64,000 nucleotides of DNA from Hyphomicrobiales bacterium (GCA_900469625.1 UBXV01000002.1:248001-312000), one strand, 5' to 3'. Shown: positions 25,196-35,036, numbered from the stretch's first letter. Made by a program: numbers and translations. Notes: a model not told the origin generated them from the sequence alone.

Positions 25196-25883
25196 CACGG
25201 GGGGGCGCAGGCCTCGGACTGTGTTGGTCACCGGTGCCTCCCGCGGCCTCGGCCGCGAACTGGCGTCCCTTTATGCGGCGGACGGCTGGCGCGTCATTGC
25301 CTGCCTGCGCGGCGCGGCGTCTTTGGGTGGAGAGATCGAAACGCAATTGCTCGATGTCTCCGATCCGTCTTCGATTGGAGCTCTCGGTCGAGCGCTGCAA
25401 GGCGTGGCGATAGACGTTGTCATCAACAATGCCGGCATTCGCGGCGATACCGGCGGGCTTTCGACGCTCGACGACGACGACTTCGTCGAGGTGATGCGCG
25501 TCAATGCGCTTGCGCCTTTGCTTTTGGTTCGGGCGCTGCGGGCAAACCTTCTGGCGGGGGAAAGTCGGGTCATCGCCAACATCTCCAGCCGCGCCGGCTC
25601 GCTTGCCGAAGGCACGCTCGACGACGATGACGGCGACTATGCCTATCGCTGCTCGAAGGCGGCCCTGAACATGGCGACGGTAAAGCTGGCGCAGGATCTG
25701 CGCAAGGACGGCATCACCGTGCTGTCGTTGCATCCCGGCTGGGTGAAGACCGACATGGGTGGAGACGAGGCGAGTGTGCCGGTGGCGACAAGTGCCGCCG
25801 GGCTGAAGGCAATTATCGACAAGGCCGATCCAGCCGATAGCGGCAGTTTCCGCAGCTACGACGGACGACGGATTTCATGGTGA
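25176..25883 (+). CDS. Short-chain dehydrogenase/reductase (SDR)
   Basis: The 235-residue protein has the classical SDR motifs: TGASRGLGREL for cofactor binding, NNAG, a serine in ANISSRAGS, and the catalytic YRCSK. It ends with a HPGWVKTDMGG segment. It is an NAD(P)-dependent cytosolic oxidoreductase of unknown substrate. The gene overlaps the permease before it by 20 bases and the fusion gene after it by 7 bases, so it belongs to this operon. It may oxidise or reduce the compound handled by the kinase/lyase fusion. Confidence 0.88.
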   Translation: MTSSIDSTGGRRPRTVLVTGASRGLGRELASLYAADGWRVIACLRGAASLGGEIETQLLDVSDPSSIGALGRALQGVAIDVVINNAGIRGDTGGLSTLDDDDFVEVMRVNALAPLLLVRALRANLLAGESRVIANISSRAGSLAEGTLDDDDGDYAYRCSKAALNMATVKLAQDLRKDGITVLSLHPGWVKTDMGGDEASVPVATSAAGLKAIIDKADPADSGSFRSYDGRRISW

Positions 25884-28800
25884 CGGGACACGCAGCAGGC
25901 ATGACAGAGATGGACGTTAAGGCAGAACAGGAGCTCGCGGCAATCCGGGCATTGCTCATCGAGGCCTATGGCATCGAAGGAGACGTATCGCCGCTCCCGG
26001 GCGAGCATGACCTCAACTACCGCGTCCGGGGAAAAAACGGCGGGCAATATCTCTTGAAGCTGCACGCGCCGGGGGATGTGGACGATCTCGGCATGCAGGT
26101 TGCTGTGCTTGACCATCTGGCGCAAGCGGAGGCTGGCCTGCCGGTCTCGCGGCCGGTGCAGGACCGCGAGGGAGCATCGACGGTCAAGACGACGCTGCGC
26201 GGCGAGCGCACCGCCAGGCTGCTCACCTGGCTTGAAGGCGATATCTGGGCGAAAGCCGCCACGCGAAGCCCGACCAGCGTGGATACGCTCGGGGACCTGC
26301 TCGGCCGGCTCGACCGATGCCTGGAGGGCTTTGGACATGCCGGCACAAAGCGCGTCTATGCCTGGGATATCGGTCGCGCCGACATGCATCTGCCGCATGT
26401 AGATCTGATCGATGGCGCCGACAAACGGGTCGCGGTCGGCGCGATCCTCGAGCGGTTTGCCGGATCGGTGCTTCCGAAGCTTGAAGCCTGCCCCCGTCAG
26501 GTCATCCACAACGATGCCAACGACTACAACGTGCTTCTGGACGAAGACGGGCGCGTCAGCGGCCTCATCGATTTCGGCGATATGGTCGAGACCTGGCGCG
26601 TCGTCGAGATTGCCGTCGCTTCCGCCTATGCGCTGATCGGCACCAGGGACCCGGTCGGTACGATTGCGGCGCTCGCGGCCGCCTATCACCGCGTAAACCC
26701 GATCAGCGAGACGGAGGCGAACCTGATCTTCGACCTCGTTCGCACCCGTTACGCCGTCAGCATGTGCATGGCCGCCAAGCAGATCCGCGAAAACCCCGAG
26801 AACACCTATCTGCTCGTCAGCCAGAACGACGTCTGGCGCGAGCTTCAGCGGCTGGAGAGCGAGAACCGCGCGATCGCCGTCGCCCGCATTCGCGACGCCT
26901 GCGGCTTTGCACCGGTGGCACACGCGGCATCGGTCGTTCGATGGCTGGAGCGGAATGCTCATGGTTTTTCCGCCATCGTCAAACCGTCCGTTACAAAGCC
27001 GGAAGTCGCCGTCTTCGATTTCTCCGCATCCAGTCCCGAGGCGGCGCAATGGACGGCGCTAGACGCTGCGGCAGCGGAGACGCGGATCGCGGATCAAATC
27101 CGGGGGCAGAGCGCCGATTTCGGCCTCGGGCTTTATGGCGAGGAGCGCGGCATCTACCAGGGCGATGCCTATGATACGGCGGCGGGCGAGCGCCGCTCGA
27201 TCCATCTCGGCGTCGACATTTTCGCTCCGGCGGGCGAGCCGGTGCATGCGCCGTTTGCCGGCAAGGTTGCCTTCCTTCATGACGATGCCGTCGCCTTCGG
27301 TTTCGGCCCGACGGTGCTTTTGGAACATGCGACCGATACCGGCGACATTTTCTGGACGCTCTACGGCCATCTGTCGCGCAGTTCACTCGCGAACCTGACG
27401 GTCGGCCAGCCGATCTCCGCGGGTGAAAGCTTTGCGGCTTTTGGCGCACCTGAGGAAAACGGCAACTGGGCGCCGCATCTGCACTTCCAGCTGGTGACCG
27501 ACCATCTCGGGCTCGAAGGCCGCATGTTTGGCGTCGGCCTGCGAGATCAGTGGCAGGTCTGGCGCGAGGTGAGCCCCGATCCGAGCGTCGTGCTCGGGCT
27601 CTCCGTTCCGGCCTCCGTCATCGTCGCCCGCGACAAGGATTTCCTCGTGCGTGAGCGTCATCGCCGCATCGGCCGTTCGCTCAGCATCGCCTATAGCGCC
27701 GCACCGCTGAAGATCGTCGGCGGCGAGGGCGCCCACCTGGTCGACGAAGATGGCACGCGCTGGCTCGACATGGTCAACAATGTCTGCCACGTCGGCCATT
27801 GCCATCCGCGCGTCGTCAAGGCGGCGCAGGCGCAGATGGGCAAACTTAACACCAATTCGCGTTATCTGCACGATTCGCTGGTCGAATATTCCAGGCGGCT
27901 GGCCGCCCAGTTCCCCGATCCGCTCAACGTCTGCTTCTTTGTCAACTCCGGCAGCGAAGCCAATGATCTCGCACTCAGGCTGGCGCGCGCCTATACCGGC
28001 AACCGCGACGTGATCACCGTCGATCACGCCTATCACGGCCACCTCTCAAGCATGATCGACGTCAGCCCCTACAAGTTTGCCGGCAGGGGTGGCGAGGGGC
28101 GTCCAGCCCATGTCCAGGTCGCGGAAATGCCGGATCTCTATCGCGGTCGTTACCGCTATGGCGACGTCGATGCCGGCCGTAAATATGCCGACGACGTGCG
28201 CAACCAGGTCTTGGCGCTGGCGGCCAACGGCCGCCGGCCGGCGCTGTTCTTCAGCGAGGGCATACTCGGCACCGGCGGTCAGTTGACGTTGCCGGAAGGC
28301 TATCTGCGCGAGGCCTATGCGCATGTGCGCGCCGCCGGCGGCCTCTGCCTCGCCGACGAGGTGCAGGTCGGCTTCGGCCGGGTCGGCAGCCATATGTGGG
28401 CGCACCAGACGCAAGGTGTGGTCCCCGATATCGTCACCATGGGCAAGCCGATCGGCAACGGCCACCCGATGGCCGCCGTCGTCACCACGGAGGCGATCGC
28501 CGCATCGTTCGCCAACGGCATGGAGTATTTCAACACCTTCGGCGGCAATCCGGTTTCGGCCGAGATCGGGCTTGCCGTGCTCGACGTCATCCGCGACGAG
28601 CGGCTGATGCGCCACTGCAAGGTCGTCGGCGACCGGCTGATGGACGGAGCGCGTGCGCTTTCCAAGCGCCATGCCATCATCGGCGACGTGCGCGGCTACG
28701 GCCTCTTCAACGGCATCGAGCTTGTGCGCGACCGCGAGACGCTGGAACCGGCGGCAAGCGAGCTCGACTTCGTCATCGCCGAAATGAAGCGCAAGCACCG

Positions 28801-28930
28801 GATCCTCTTGAGCAGCGAGGGGCCGCACCACAATGTGCTCAAGGTCAAGCCGCCGGCGCCGTTCAGCGCAGCCGATTGCGACTACTTCCTCGAAGCGCTC
28901 GACGACACGCTCGGGCGCCTAAGCCCTTGA
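25877..28930 (+). CDS. Three-domain fusion: APH-type kinase, M23 peptidase domain, class-III PLP enzyme
   Basis: The protein has 1017 residues. Residues 20-345 are an aminoglycoside-phosphotransferase/hydroxylysine-kinase-like domain with VIHNDANDYNVL (His211) and LIDFGDM. Residues 410-575 are an M23 fold with apparently intact zinc ligands (His443, Asp447, and the HLH at 534-536). Residues 600-1010 are a class-III aminotransferase fold with NSGSEANDLAL, ADEVQVGFGR and Lys857 in MGKPIGNGHP. Kinase plus class-III lyase recalls human HYKK and the phospho-lyases AGXT2L1/AGXT2L2, which act on phosphorylated hydroxylysine or ethanolamine. No signal peptide is present, so an M23 domain in the cytosol is odd. 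It probably degrades the amino compound imported by this operon. Confidence 0.88.
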   Translation: MVTGHAAGMTEMDVKAEQELAAIRALLIEAYGIEGDVSPLPGEHDLNYRVRGKNGGQYLLKLHAPGDVDDLGMQVAVLDHLAQAEAGLPVSRPVQDREGASTVKTTLRGERTARLLTWLEGDIWAKAATRSPTSVDTLGDLLGRLDRCLEGFGHAGTKRVYAWDIGRADMHLPHVDLIDGADKRVAVGAILERFAGSVLPKLEACPRQVIHNDANDYNVLLDEDGRVSGLIDFGDMVETWRVVEIAVASAYALIGTRDPVGTIAALAAAYHRVNPISETEANLIFDLVRTRYAVSMCMAAKQIRENPENTYLLVSQNDVWRELQRLESENRAIAVARIRDACGFAPVAHAASVVRWLERNAHGFSAIVKPSVTKPEVAVFDFSASSPEAAQWTALDAAAAETRIADQIRGQSADFGLGLYGEERGIYQGDAYDTAAGERRSIHLGVDIFAPAGEPVHAPFAGKVAFLHDDAVAFGFGPTVLLEHATDTGDIFWTLYGHLSRSSLANLTVGQPISAGESFAAFGAPEENGNWAPHLHFQLVTDHLGLEGRMFGVGLRDQWQVWREVSPDPSVVLGLSVPASVIVARDKDFLVRERHRRIGRSLSIAYSAAPLKIVGGEGAHLVDEDGTRWLDMVNNVCHVGHCHPRVVKAAQAQMGKLNTNSRYLHDSLVEYSRRLAAQFPDPLNVCFFVNSGSEANDLALRLARAYTGNRDVITVDHAYHGHLSSMIDVSPYKFAGRGGEGRPAHVQVAEMPDLYRGRYRYGDVDAGRKYADDVRNQVLALAANGRRPALFFSEGILGTGGQLTLPEGYLREAYAHVRAAGGLCLADEVQVGFGRVGSHMWAHQTQGVVPDIVTMGKPIGNGHPMAAVVTTEAIAASFANGMEYFNTFGGNPVSAEIGLAVLDVIRDERLMRHCKVVGDRLMDGARALSKRHAIIGDVRGYGLFNGIELVRDRETLEPAASELDFVIAEMKRKHRILLSSEGPHHNVLKVKPPAPFSAADCDYFLEALDDTLGRLSP

Positions 28931-29033
28931 TCGAAATGCGATACGGCTGGCCATGCGCCGGCCGTGTCTTTTCTGGATCCTTTGTCCTGCACAGCAATTT
29001 CTCGGGCGCGGATTTTTTCTCTTTACAACGAAG

Positions 29034-29046
29034 TTAAACGTTTTTA
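29034..29046. promoter_or_regulatory. LacI-family operator before the sugar ABC operon, site 1
   Basis: TTAAACGTTTTTA, palindromic around a central CG with core AAACGTTT. It lies in an AT-rich stretch about 95 bases before the ATPase start and is exactly 21 bp, centre to centre, from site 2. Confidence 0.7.
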
Positions 29047-29054
29047 TCGTTCAT

Positions 29055-29066
29055 ATAAACGTTTAA
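29055..29066. promoter_or_regulatory. LacI-family operator before the sugar ABC operon, site 2
   Basis: ATAAACGTTTAA, palindromic over the central ten bases around CG. The 21-bp spacing to site 1 repeats the arrangement found before the LacI gene at 21624. Confidence 0.7.
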
Positions 29067-29132
29067 CACGAACATGTGGCAGCTAGAACTTTCAGGCTTG
29101 CGCCGCAATGTTCGCCATCAGGGGAGGGCCCG

Positions 29133-30281
29133 TTGGCAGCTATCCGAATTGAAAATCTGCGCAAAGGCTTTGGGTCGCTCGAAGTCTTGAAGGGCATCAA
29201 TCTCGATATCGCCGACGGCGAATTCGTCTGCTTTCTCGGCCCATCCGGGTGCGGCAAGAGCACGCTGCTACGGTCGATCGCCGGGCTCGAGGAGCTCGAT
29301 TCCGGCTCGATCCACCTCGGGGATCGCGATATCACCGATCTGCGCTCGGCCAAGCGCGATATCGCGATGGTCTTCCAGAATTACGCGCTCTATCCCCATA
29401 TGAACGTGCGCAAGAACCTGTCCTTCGGCCTGGCGCTGAACGGCATGAAGCGCGACGAGATCGATCGCCGCGTCGACAATGCCGCCGACATCTTGCGCAT
29501 CTCCGAGCTGTTGCATCGCAAGCCCCGCCAGCTCTCCGGCGGCCAGCGCCAGCGCGTCGCCATCGGCCGCGCGATCGTTCGCGAACCAAAACTGTTCCTG
29601 CTCGACGAGCCACTGTCGAACCTCGATGCCGGCCTGCGCGTCACCATGCGTGTCGAGCTCGCCGCTCTCCACGAGCGCCTTGGCGTCACGATGATCTACG
29701 TCACCCACGATCAGGTCGAGGCGATGACGCTGTCCGATCGCGTGGTCGTGCTCGACAAGGGCAAGGTCAGCCAGTTCGGTACGCCGCTCGAATTGTTCTA
29801 TCAGCCGGCAAACCTGTTCGTGGCCGGCTTCATTGGCTCGCCAAGGATGAATTTCGTCACCGCGAACGTGGTTCGCCAGGATCGCTCGGAACTGACGCTT
29901 TCGGGCGGCGGCCTGGTGCGCGACCTGACGGTCGAGACACTGTCATCGGCTGTCGTCGCCAAGGACAAGCCGGTCACGGTCGGCATCCGCCCGGACAAGC
30001 TCGAACTGGTTTCGCCCGAGGAGGCGCATCTGGTCGGCGACGTCCGACTGGTGGAGCGTCTCGGCACCGAGAGCCATGTGCATATCGCTCTTGAGAACGG
30101 CTCCGACATGACCGCTGTCGTGCGCGGCACCCATCCGGTTTCCAACCGCGAGCGCATTCACCTGCGTATCCCGCCGGAACATTGCCACCTGTTCGACGCC
30201 GAAGGCAGGGCGATCGCGCGGGCGCTCGAGCCCGAGACGCAGATGCTGATCAATCAGGAAAAAAGCAAAAGGGTCGCGTGA
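29133..30281 (+). CDS. Sugar ABC transporter ATPase (MalK/UgpC family)
   Basis: The best start is TTG 29133, five bases after GGGGAGGG, giving a 382-residue protein beginning AAIRIENLRKGFG; the frame upstream of it has no similarity to the family. The ATPase domain has Walker A GPSGCGKST, signature LSGGQRQR and Walker B LFLLDEPLSNLD. The C-terminal third is the regulatory OB-fold domain of the MalK/UgpC group. It energises the two permeases at 31554-33315. It is the first gene of an operon that runs to the second LacI gene. Confidence 0.92.
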   Translation: MAAIRIENLRKGFGSLEVLKGINLDIADGEFVCFLGPSGCGKSTLLRSIAGLEELDSGSIHLGDRDITDLRSAKRDIAMVFQNYALYPHMNVRKNLSFGLALNGMKRDEIDRRVDNAADILRISELLHRKPRQLSGGQRQRVAIGRAIVREPKLFLLDEPLSNLDAGLRVTMRVELAALHERLGVTMIYVTHDQVEAMTLSDRVVVLDKGKVSQFGTPLELFYQPANLFVAGFIGSPRMNFVTANVVRQDRSELTLSGGGLVRDLTVETLSSAVVAKDKPVTVGIRPDKLELVSPEEAHLVGDVRLVERLGTESHVHIALENGSDMTAVVRGTHPVSNRERIHLRIPPEHCHLFDAEGRAIARALEPETQMLINQEKSKRVA

Positions 30282-30301
30282 CCCGAATGAGGAGGAGAAA
30301 C

Positions 30302-31534
30302 ATGCAGAACAGGACGAAATCGCTCATCGGCTCGCTGATGGTCTTGGCGATGGCTGGAGTCGCCACGGCCCGTGCGGAGGAGACCTTGCGCTTTGCCACC
30401 TGGGACACGGACGAGAGCCTCGCGATCCAGCAGGCGATCGCCAAGAAGTTCGAGGAAAAGCATCCGGGCGTGACGGTTCAGGTCGAGCCCTATGCGGACG
30501 GTTACGACCAGAAGCTGATCGCCGCTTTCGGCGCCGGCAGCCCGCCTGATGTCATGTATATGTGGAACTTCCCGCAGTATTACACCTCGCTGATGCCGCT
30601 CGATGATCTGATCGCGCGGGACGCTGCCGAAGTGAAGCCGGACGATTTCCCGAAAGGCCTGATGAACACGACGCGCGTCGAAGGCAAGACCTACGGCATG
30701 CCTTCGGGCTTCACCACCCAGGTCGTCTTCTACAACAAGGACATGTTCGCCAAGGCCGGCGTCGAGGAGCCGAAGGACGGCTGGACTTGGGACGACCTGC
30801 GCGCCAAGGCCGCCAAGTTCCGTGACGAGCCGAACAAGGTTTACGGCTACGCCGTCGACGCCAAACCCGATCCTTACGATTTCGAGCAGTTCCTCTGGTC
30901 GAACGGCACCAAATACATCTCCGACGACGGCAAGCAGATCGACGGCTATATGAACAGCGATGCCGCCGCGCAAGTGCTCGACATGTTCGGCGACATGGCC
31001 AAGAAGCAGGAAGCGATCACGCTCAACCTCGGCGACGACACATCGGGCAGCACGCTGTTCAAGGGCGGCAAGATCGCCATGTTCCAGAGCGCCATGTGGT
31101 CGAAGTCCGGTATCGATGCCTCGGGCATCAAATATGGCGTCGCACCGCTGCCGAAGTTCGGCGACAAGACCGCGCATTCCGCGCTCGGCGTCTCGGCGAT
31201 CTCGATTGCCAAGGATGCGGCCCATCCGGATCTCGCCTGGGAGTTCGTCAAGTTCTTCTCGTCGCCCGAAGCCGTTGCCATGCGCGTCAACGACCTGCCG
31301 GTGCGCACCAGCGTGGCTGAAGAAAAGGGCATGACCACGGACCCGATCTACAAGCCGTTCTTCGACATTCTCGCGACGTCCAACACCGAGACCCATGCGT
31401 TCCTGAAGAACGCCAACTGGGGCAAGGTCCAGGACAATCTCGCGCGTGCCATCGAAGCCACGATGATCGATCAGGGCAATGCCAAGCAGCATCTCGACGA
31501 TGCGGTCAATCGCTCCAAGCGGCTGATCAAGTAA
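30302..31534 (+). CDS. Sugar ABC transporter solute-binding protein (family 1)
   Basis: From ATG 30302, with AGGAGGAGA upstream, the protein has 410 residues and a signal peptide ending near residue 24 (GVATARA). The mature part begins EETLRFATWDTDES and includes PYADGYDQKLIAAFGAGSPP and WTWDDLRAKAAKF, all typical of family-1 sugar-binding proteins. It binds the sugar in the periplasm for the permeases encoded next. The two glycosidases in this locus suggest an oligosaccharide with glucose or galactose residues. Confidence 0.92.
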   Translation: MQNRTKSLIGSLMVLAMAGVATARAEETLRFATWDTDESLAIQQAIAKKFEEKHPGVTVQVEPYADGYDQKLIAAFGAGSPPDVMYMWNFPQYYTSLMPLDDLIARDAAEVKPDDFPKGLMNTTRVEGKTYGMPSGFTTQVVFYNKDMFAKAGVEEPKDGWTWDDLRAKAAKFRDEPNKVYGYAVDAKPDPYDFEQFLWSNGTKYISDDGKQIDGYMNSDAAAQVLDMFGDMAKKQEAITLNLGDDTSGSTLFKGGKIAMFQSAMWSKSGIDASGIKYGVAPLPKFGDKTAHSALGVSAISIAKDAAHPDLAWEFVKFFSSPEAVAMRVNDLPVRTSVAEEKGMTTDPIYKPFFDILATSNTETHAFLKNANWGKVQDNLARAIEATMIDQGNAKQHLDDAVNRSKRLIK

Positions 31535-31553
31535 GAAGAGGGAGGACGGGGAG

Positions 31554-32510
31554 ATGGACATGACCTATGCCGGGGCGGAGCCCAAGGTGGCAAAGCGAAA
31601 GCGCTCCGCCATCGCGCGCTATGCCGCGCCTTATCTGTTCATTTCCCCGTGGATCCTCGGGTTCCTGTTCTTCACGCTCGGACCGCTCGTCTTTTCGCTG
31701 ACGATGAGCTTCTACGACTGGCCCGTTGTCGGCGAGCGCACCTTCGTCGGCCTCGACAACTACCGTACGATGATGATGGACGACCCGCAGTTCTGGGAAA
31801 GTCTCTGGATCACGGTGAAGTTCGCGGCGATCTACGTGCCGTTCAACATCATCATGTCGTTCTTTCTGGCACTGATGCTGCACAACATCACCTTTGCCAG
31901 CGGCTTTTTCCGCACCGCCTTCTACCTGCCGAGCGTCATCTCCGGCGTTGCGCTCGTGACGATCTGGAGCTGGATCTACAGCAAGGAATACGGCCTTCTG
32001 AACTTCATGCTGTCGCTTGCCGGCATCGACGGGCCGAACTGGCTTGGCGATCCGAACCTGGCGATCGTCGCAATCATCATCGCCAGCCTCTGGGGCCTCG
32101 GCGGCACCATGCTGATCCTCCTCACCGGTCTCAAAGCCATTCCGAAGGAACTCTACGAGGCGGCGACCGTGTCGGGCGTTCCCGGCTGGGCGCAGATGCT
32201 GTTCATCACCCTGCCGATGCTCGGCCCGATGCTGCTCTTCACCTTCATCACCTCGATCATCTCCGCCTTCCAGCAGCTGACGATCGCCCTGCTCCTCACT
32301 AAGGGCGGCCCGCTCGGCTCCACCTATTTCTTTGCCATGTACATCTACGACAACGCCTTCAAGTATTTCGACATGGGCTATGCCGCCGCCGGCTCCTGGG
32401 TGATGTTCATCATCGTCCTTATGCTCAGCCTCGGCGTCATGCGCTGGTCGGCCGCCTGGGTCTATTACGAAGGCGAAGTCCGCCAGAATGATGGAGACGG
32501 CCATGCGTAA
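31554..32510 (+). CDS. Sugar ABC transporter permease (MalF/UgpA family)
   Basis: The 318-residue inner-membrane protein has six predicted helices. It contains RYAAPYLFISPWILGFLFF at the first helix and an EAA loop ELYEAATVSGVPGWAQML. It forms one half of the sugar channel with the downstream permease. The start is 19 bases after the binding-protein stop, preceded by GAGGACGGGGAG. Confidence 0.92.
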   Translation: MDMTYAGAEPKVAKRKRSAIARYAAPYLFISPWILGFLFFTLGPLVFSLTMSFYDWPVVGERTFVGLDNYRTMMMDDPQFWESLWITVKFAAIYVPFNIIMSFFLALMLHNITFASGFFRTAFYLPSVISGVALVTIWSWIYSKEYGLLNFMLSLAGIDGPNWLGDPNLAIVAIIIASLWGLGGTMLILLTGLKAIPKELYEAATVSGVPGWAQMLFITLPMLGPMLLFTFITSIISAFQQLTIALLLTKGGPLGSTYFFAMYIYDNAFKYFDMGYAAAGSWVMFIIVLMLSLGVMRWSAAWVYYEGEVRQNDGDGHA

Positions 32511-33315
32511 GACGCTGCTCTATTCCGCGCTGATCCTGCTGTCGGCCCTGTTCATCGCGCCGTTCTACTGGACCTTCATGACGGCGATCAAAAGCGCCGC
32601 CGATCTCTACCAGTTCCCGCCGGTATTCTGGCCGTCGGAATGGCATTGGGAGAACTTTGGCGCTGCCTGGAACAAGCAGCCCTTCGGCACCTATCTGACC
32701 AACTCGGTTATCGTCGTGGTGTTTTCGACCATCGGCCAGCTGATCTCCTCGTCGCTGGTCGCCTACGGCTTTGCCCGCTTCCGCTTCCCTGGCCGCGACC
32801 CGCTGTTCATCGTGCTGCTCGCCACCATGATGATCCCGTGGGATGTGAAAATGATTCCGCTCTACATGGAATTCAACATGCTCGGCTGGATCAACACGCT
32901 GAAGCCGCTGATCGTGCCGGCCTATTTCGCCGATGCCTTCTTCGTTTTCCTGCTGCGCCAATACATCATGACCGTGCCGATGGAAATCGACGAGGCCGCG
33001 CGCATGGATGGGGCCAACGCCTTCGACATCTACTGGCGCATCCACCTGCCGCTGATGATGCCGGCGCTGGTGCTGGTCGGCACCTTCCACTTCATGAACG
33101 CCTGGAACGACTATCTCGGCCCGTTGATCTTCTTGAACGACCAGTCGAAGTACACGCTGACGCTCGGGCTTTCGATGTTCAAGGGCCTGCATGAGGTCGA
33201 CGTCACCTCGATTGCCGCGATCACGGTGATCCTCTGCCTGCCGCCGCTCGCCCTCTTCTTCGTCGCCCAGCGCTACATCATGGATGGCGCGGTCGGATCG
33301 TCGGTGAAGGGATAA
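32503..33315 (+). CDS. Sugar ABC transporter permease (MalG/UgpE family)
   Basis: Starting at ATG 32503 (GGAGACGG upstream) the protein has 270 residues and overlaps the first permease by 8 bases. It has six hydrophobic segments, the WHWENFGAAW stretch after the first, and the EAA loop EIDEAARMDGANAFDIYWRI. Together with the upstream permease it builds the transmembrane channel driven by the ATPase at 29133. Confidence 0.92.
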   Translation: MRKTLLYSALILLSALFIAPFYWTFMTAIKSAADLYQFPPVFWPSEWHWENFGAAWNKQPFGTYLTNSVIVVVFSTIGQLISSSLVAYGFARFRFPGRDPLFIVLLATMMIPWDVKMIPLYMEFNMLGWINTLKPLIVPAYFADAFFVFLLRQYIMTVPMEIDEAARMDGANAFDIYWRIHLPLMMPALVLVGTFHFMNAWNDYLGPLIFLNDQSKYTLTLGLSMFKGLHEVDVTSIAAITVILCLPPLALFFVAQRYIMDGAVGSSVKG

Positions 33316-33318
33316 GTG

Positions 33319-35022
33319 ATGCTGTTCGATATCGATCATATCCCCTTCAGCCGACGGGGCCGGTTCCTGACGCTGTCGATGATGAAGGTGCCGGGCGGCG
33401 ATGGAGGCCGGGCCCTCTATCTGCGCTTCGTTGCCGGCGGCGACGAACGGCCTTCGCTCGGACGCCTCTGCCGCGTCGAGTTCCTCGATCCTGCGGGCAA
33501 GCCGGCCGAGGCGACCTTCGAGCTTTCGCCGGAGCGTCTGGTTGCGCGTATCGGCGCGGGATCGCTGACCTTCGTCATCGGCGAAGGCGAGCAGCTGCAT
33601 ATCCGCGGTGAGAAAGCCGGTGTGCGCTTCCATCTCGAAGGGTCGCGTTACGACTACGTCTATCGCACGCCGACCGGTGACGATTGCCTGGTGGCGGCCG
33701 TCGAAAACGTCAAGTTCATTCCTCGCGCCGTATCAGGCACGCTCGATGTGTCGGGCGCCTGGCAGCGCGACCACTCGGCCGACGTCTCTTTCGCTTTCTC
33801 GGGCGAGGGCCCGTTCGAGGGCAATGTCGACTTCTTCCGTACCGTGCCGCCGACAGCGCCGCTCCAGAGCTTCACGGATGCCCTTACCGGCGCGACAGCC
33901 GAATTCGCGGAATGGCATGCTTCCCTGCCGAAGGCTACGGCCGGCCAGGACGAGGCGCATCGGCTGGCAAGCTATCTGCTGTGGGCGAACGGCGTGCCGG
34001 TGGGCGGCCAGTTGACCCGGCCGGCGATCTACATGTCCAAGAACCACATGATCAACATCTGGAGCTGGGACAACGCGTTTTCGGCTCTGGGCGTGGCGGC
34101 GATCGACCAGAACCTCGCCTTCGACCAGTTCGCCGCGATATTCGACCACCAGGATGCCTCCGGCCTGCTGCCCGACTATATCAATGACCGCGACGTGCTC
34201 TTCGCTTTCACCAAGCCGCCGGTGCATGGCTGGGCGGTGTCGCTGATCGCGGCGAGGCATCCGGATTTTCTGACCGCAGGGCGCCGGGAATACCTGCGCG
34301 AGGCGATCGGCCGACAGGTCGATTACTGGCTGACCTATGCCCGCGCCGATGCGACGTCGCTGCCGAGCTATTTCCATGGCAACGACAGCGGCTGGGACAA
34401 TGCGACCTTCTTTGCCGAGGGCGGCCCGGTTGTCTCTCCTGATCTGCCGGTGTTCCTCATTCTCGCCTGCGAGACGCTTGCGACCTTGCTCGAAAGCGAT
34501 CCGGCCCGGGCCGCGGAATGGAACGCCAAGGCGGATGCCTTGCAGACGCTGCTGTTTGAGCGCCTGTGGACCGGCGAAACCTTCGGCGCGCGGCTTGCTG
34601 GCGCACCGGACCGCATTCTGCCGGGCGAAAACCTGATCCAGTTCATGCCGTTGCTGCTCGGCGCGCGCCTGCCCGCCGAAATGCGCGAAAAGCTTGTCGC
34701 ACGTCTCGTTTCCGGCGGCTTCATCGCTGCCTGGGGGCCGGCGACGGAAAGCCCAAAAAGCCCCTTCTACGAGGATGACGGCTATTGGCGCGGGCCGATC
34801 TGGGCGCCGACGACACTGCTTCTCTGGGACGGCCTTCGCCGGCAAGGGGAGATTGAACTGACGCGTGAGATCGCGGAAAAGTTCTGTTCACTTGCCAGCA
34901 AAAGCGGTATGGCCGAAAACTTCGATGCGCGGTCGGGGAGGGGCCTTCGCGATCGGGCTTTCGCCTGGACATCCGCAGTCTATCTCCTGCTGGCGGCATC
35001 GCTCAGCGACCACAACCCGTGA
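33319..35022 (+). CDS. GH63-like glycoside hydrolase (alpha-glucosidase fold)
   Basis: The 567-residue protein has an N-terminal beta-rich region of about 180 residues and an (alpha/alpha)6 barrel. The motifs are SKNHMINIWSWDNAFSA, GNDSGWDNAT with the likely catalytic Asp, and YWRGPIWAPTTLL. The late GMAENFDARSG holds the likely catalytic Glu. These are the marks of the GH63/YgjK-like group. No signal peptide is seen, so it hydrolyses imported sugar in the cytosol. ATG 33319 is preferred over GTG 33316. It lies between the permease and the second LacI gene, with overlaps or very short gaps on both sides. Confidence 0.82.
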   Translation: MLFDIDHIPFSRRGRFLTLSMMKVPGGDGGRALYLRFVAGGDERPSLGRLCRVEFLDPAGKPAEATFELSPERLVARIGAGSLTFVIGEGEQLHIRGEKAGVRFHLEGSRYDYVYRTPTGDDCLVAAVENVKFIPRAVSGTLDVSGAWQRDHSADVSFAFSGEGPFEGNVDFFRTVPPTAPLQSFTDALTGATAEFAEWHASLPKATAGQDEAHRLASYLLWANGVPVGGQLTRPAIYMSKNHMINIWSWDNAFSALGVAAIDQNLAFDQFAAIFDHQDASGLLPDYINDRDVLFAFTKPPVHGWAVSLIAARHPDFLTAGRREYLREAIGRQVDYWLTYARADATSLPSYFHGNDSGWDNATFFAEGGPVVSPDLPVFLILACETLATLLESDPARAAEWNAKADALQTLLFERLWTGETFGARLAGAPDRILPGENLIQFMPLLLGARLPAEMREKLVARLVSGGFIAAWGPATESPKSPFYEDDGYWRGPIWAPTTLLLWDGLRRQGEIELTREIAEKFCSLASKSGMAENFDARSGRGLRDRAFAWTSAVYLLLAASLSDHNP

Positions 35023-35036
35023 CGAGCCGAGACGCC

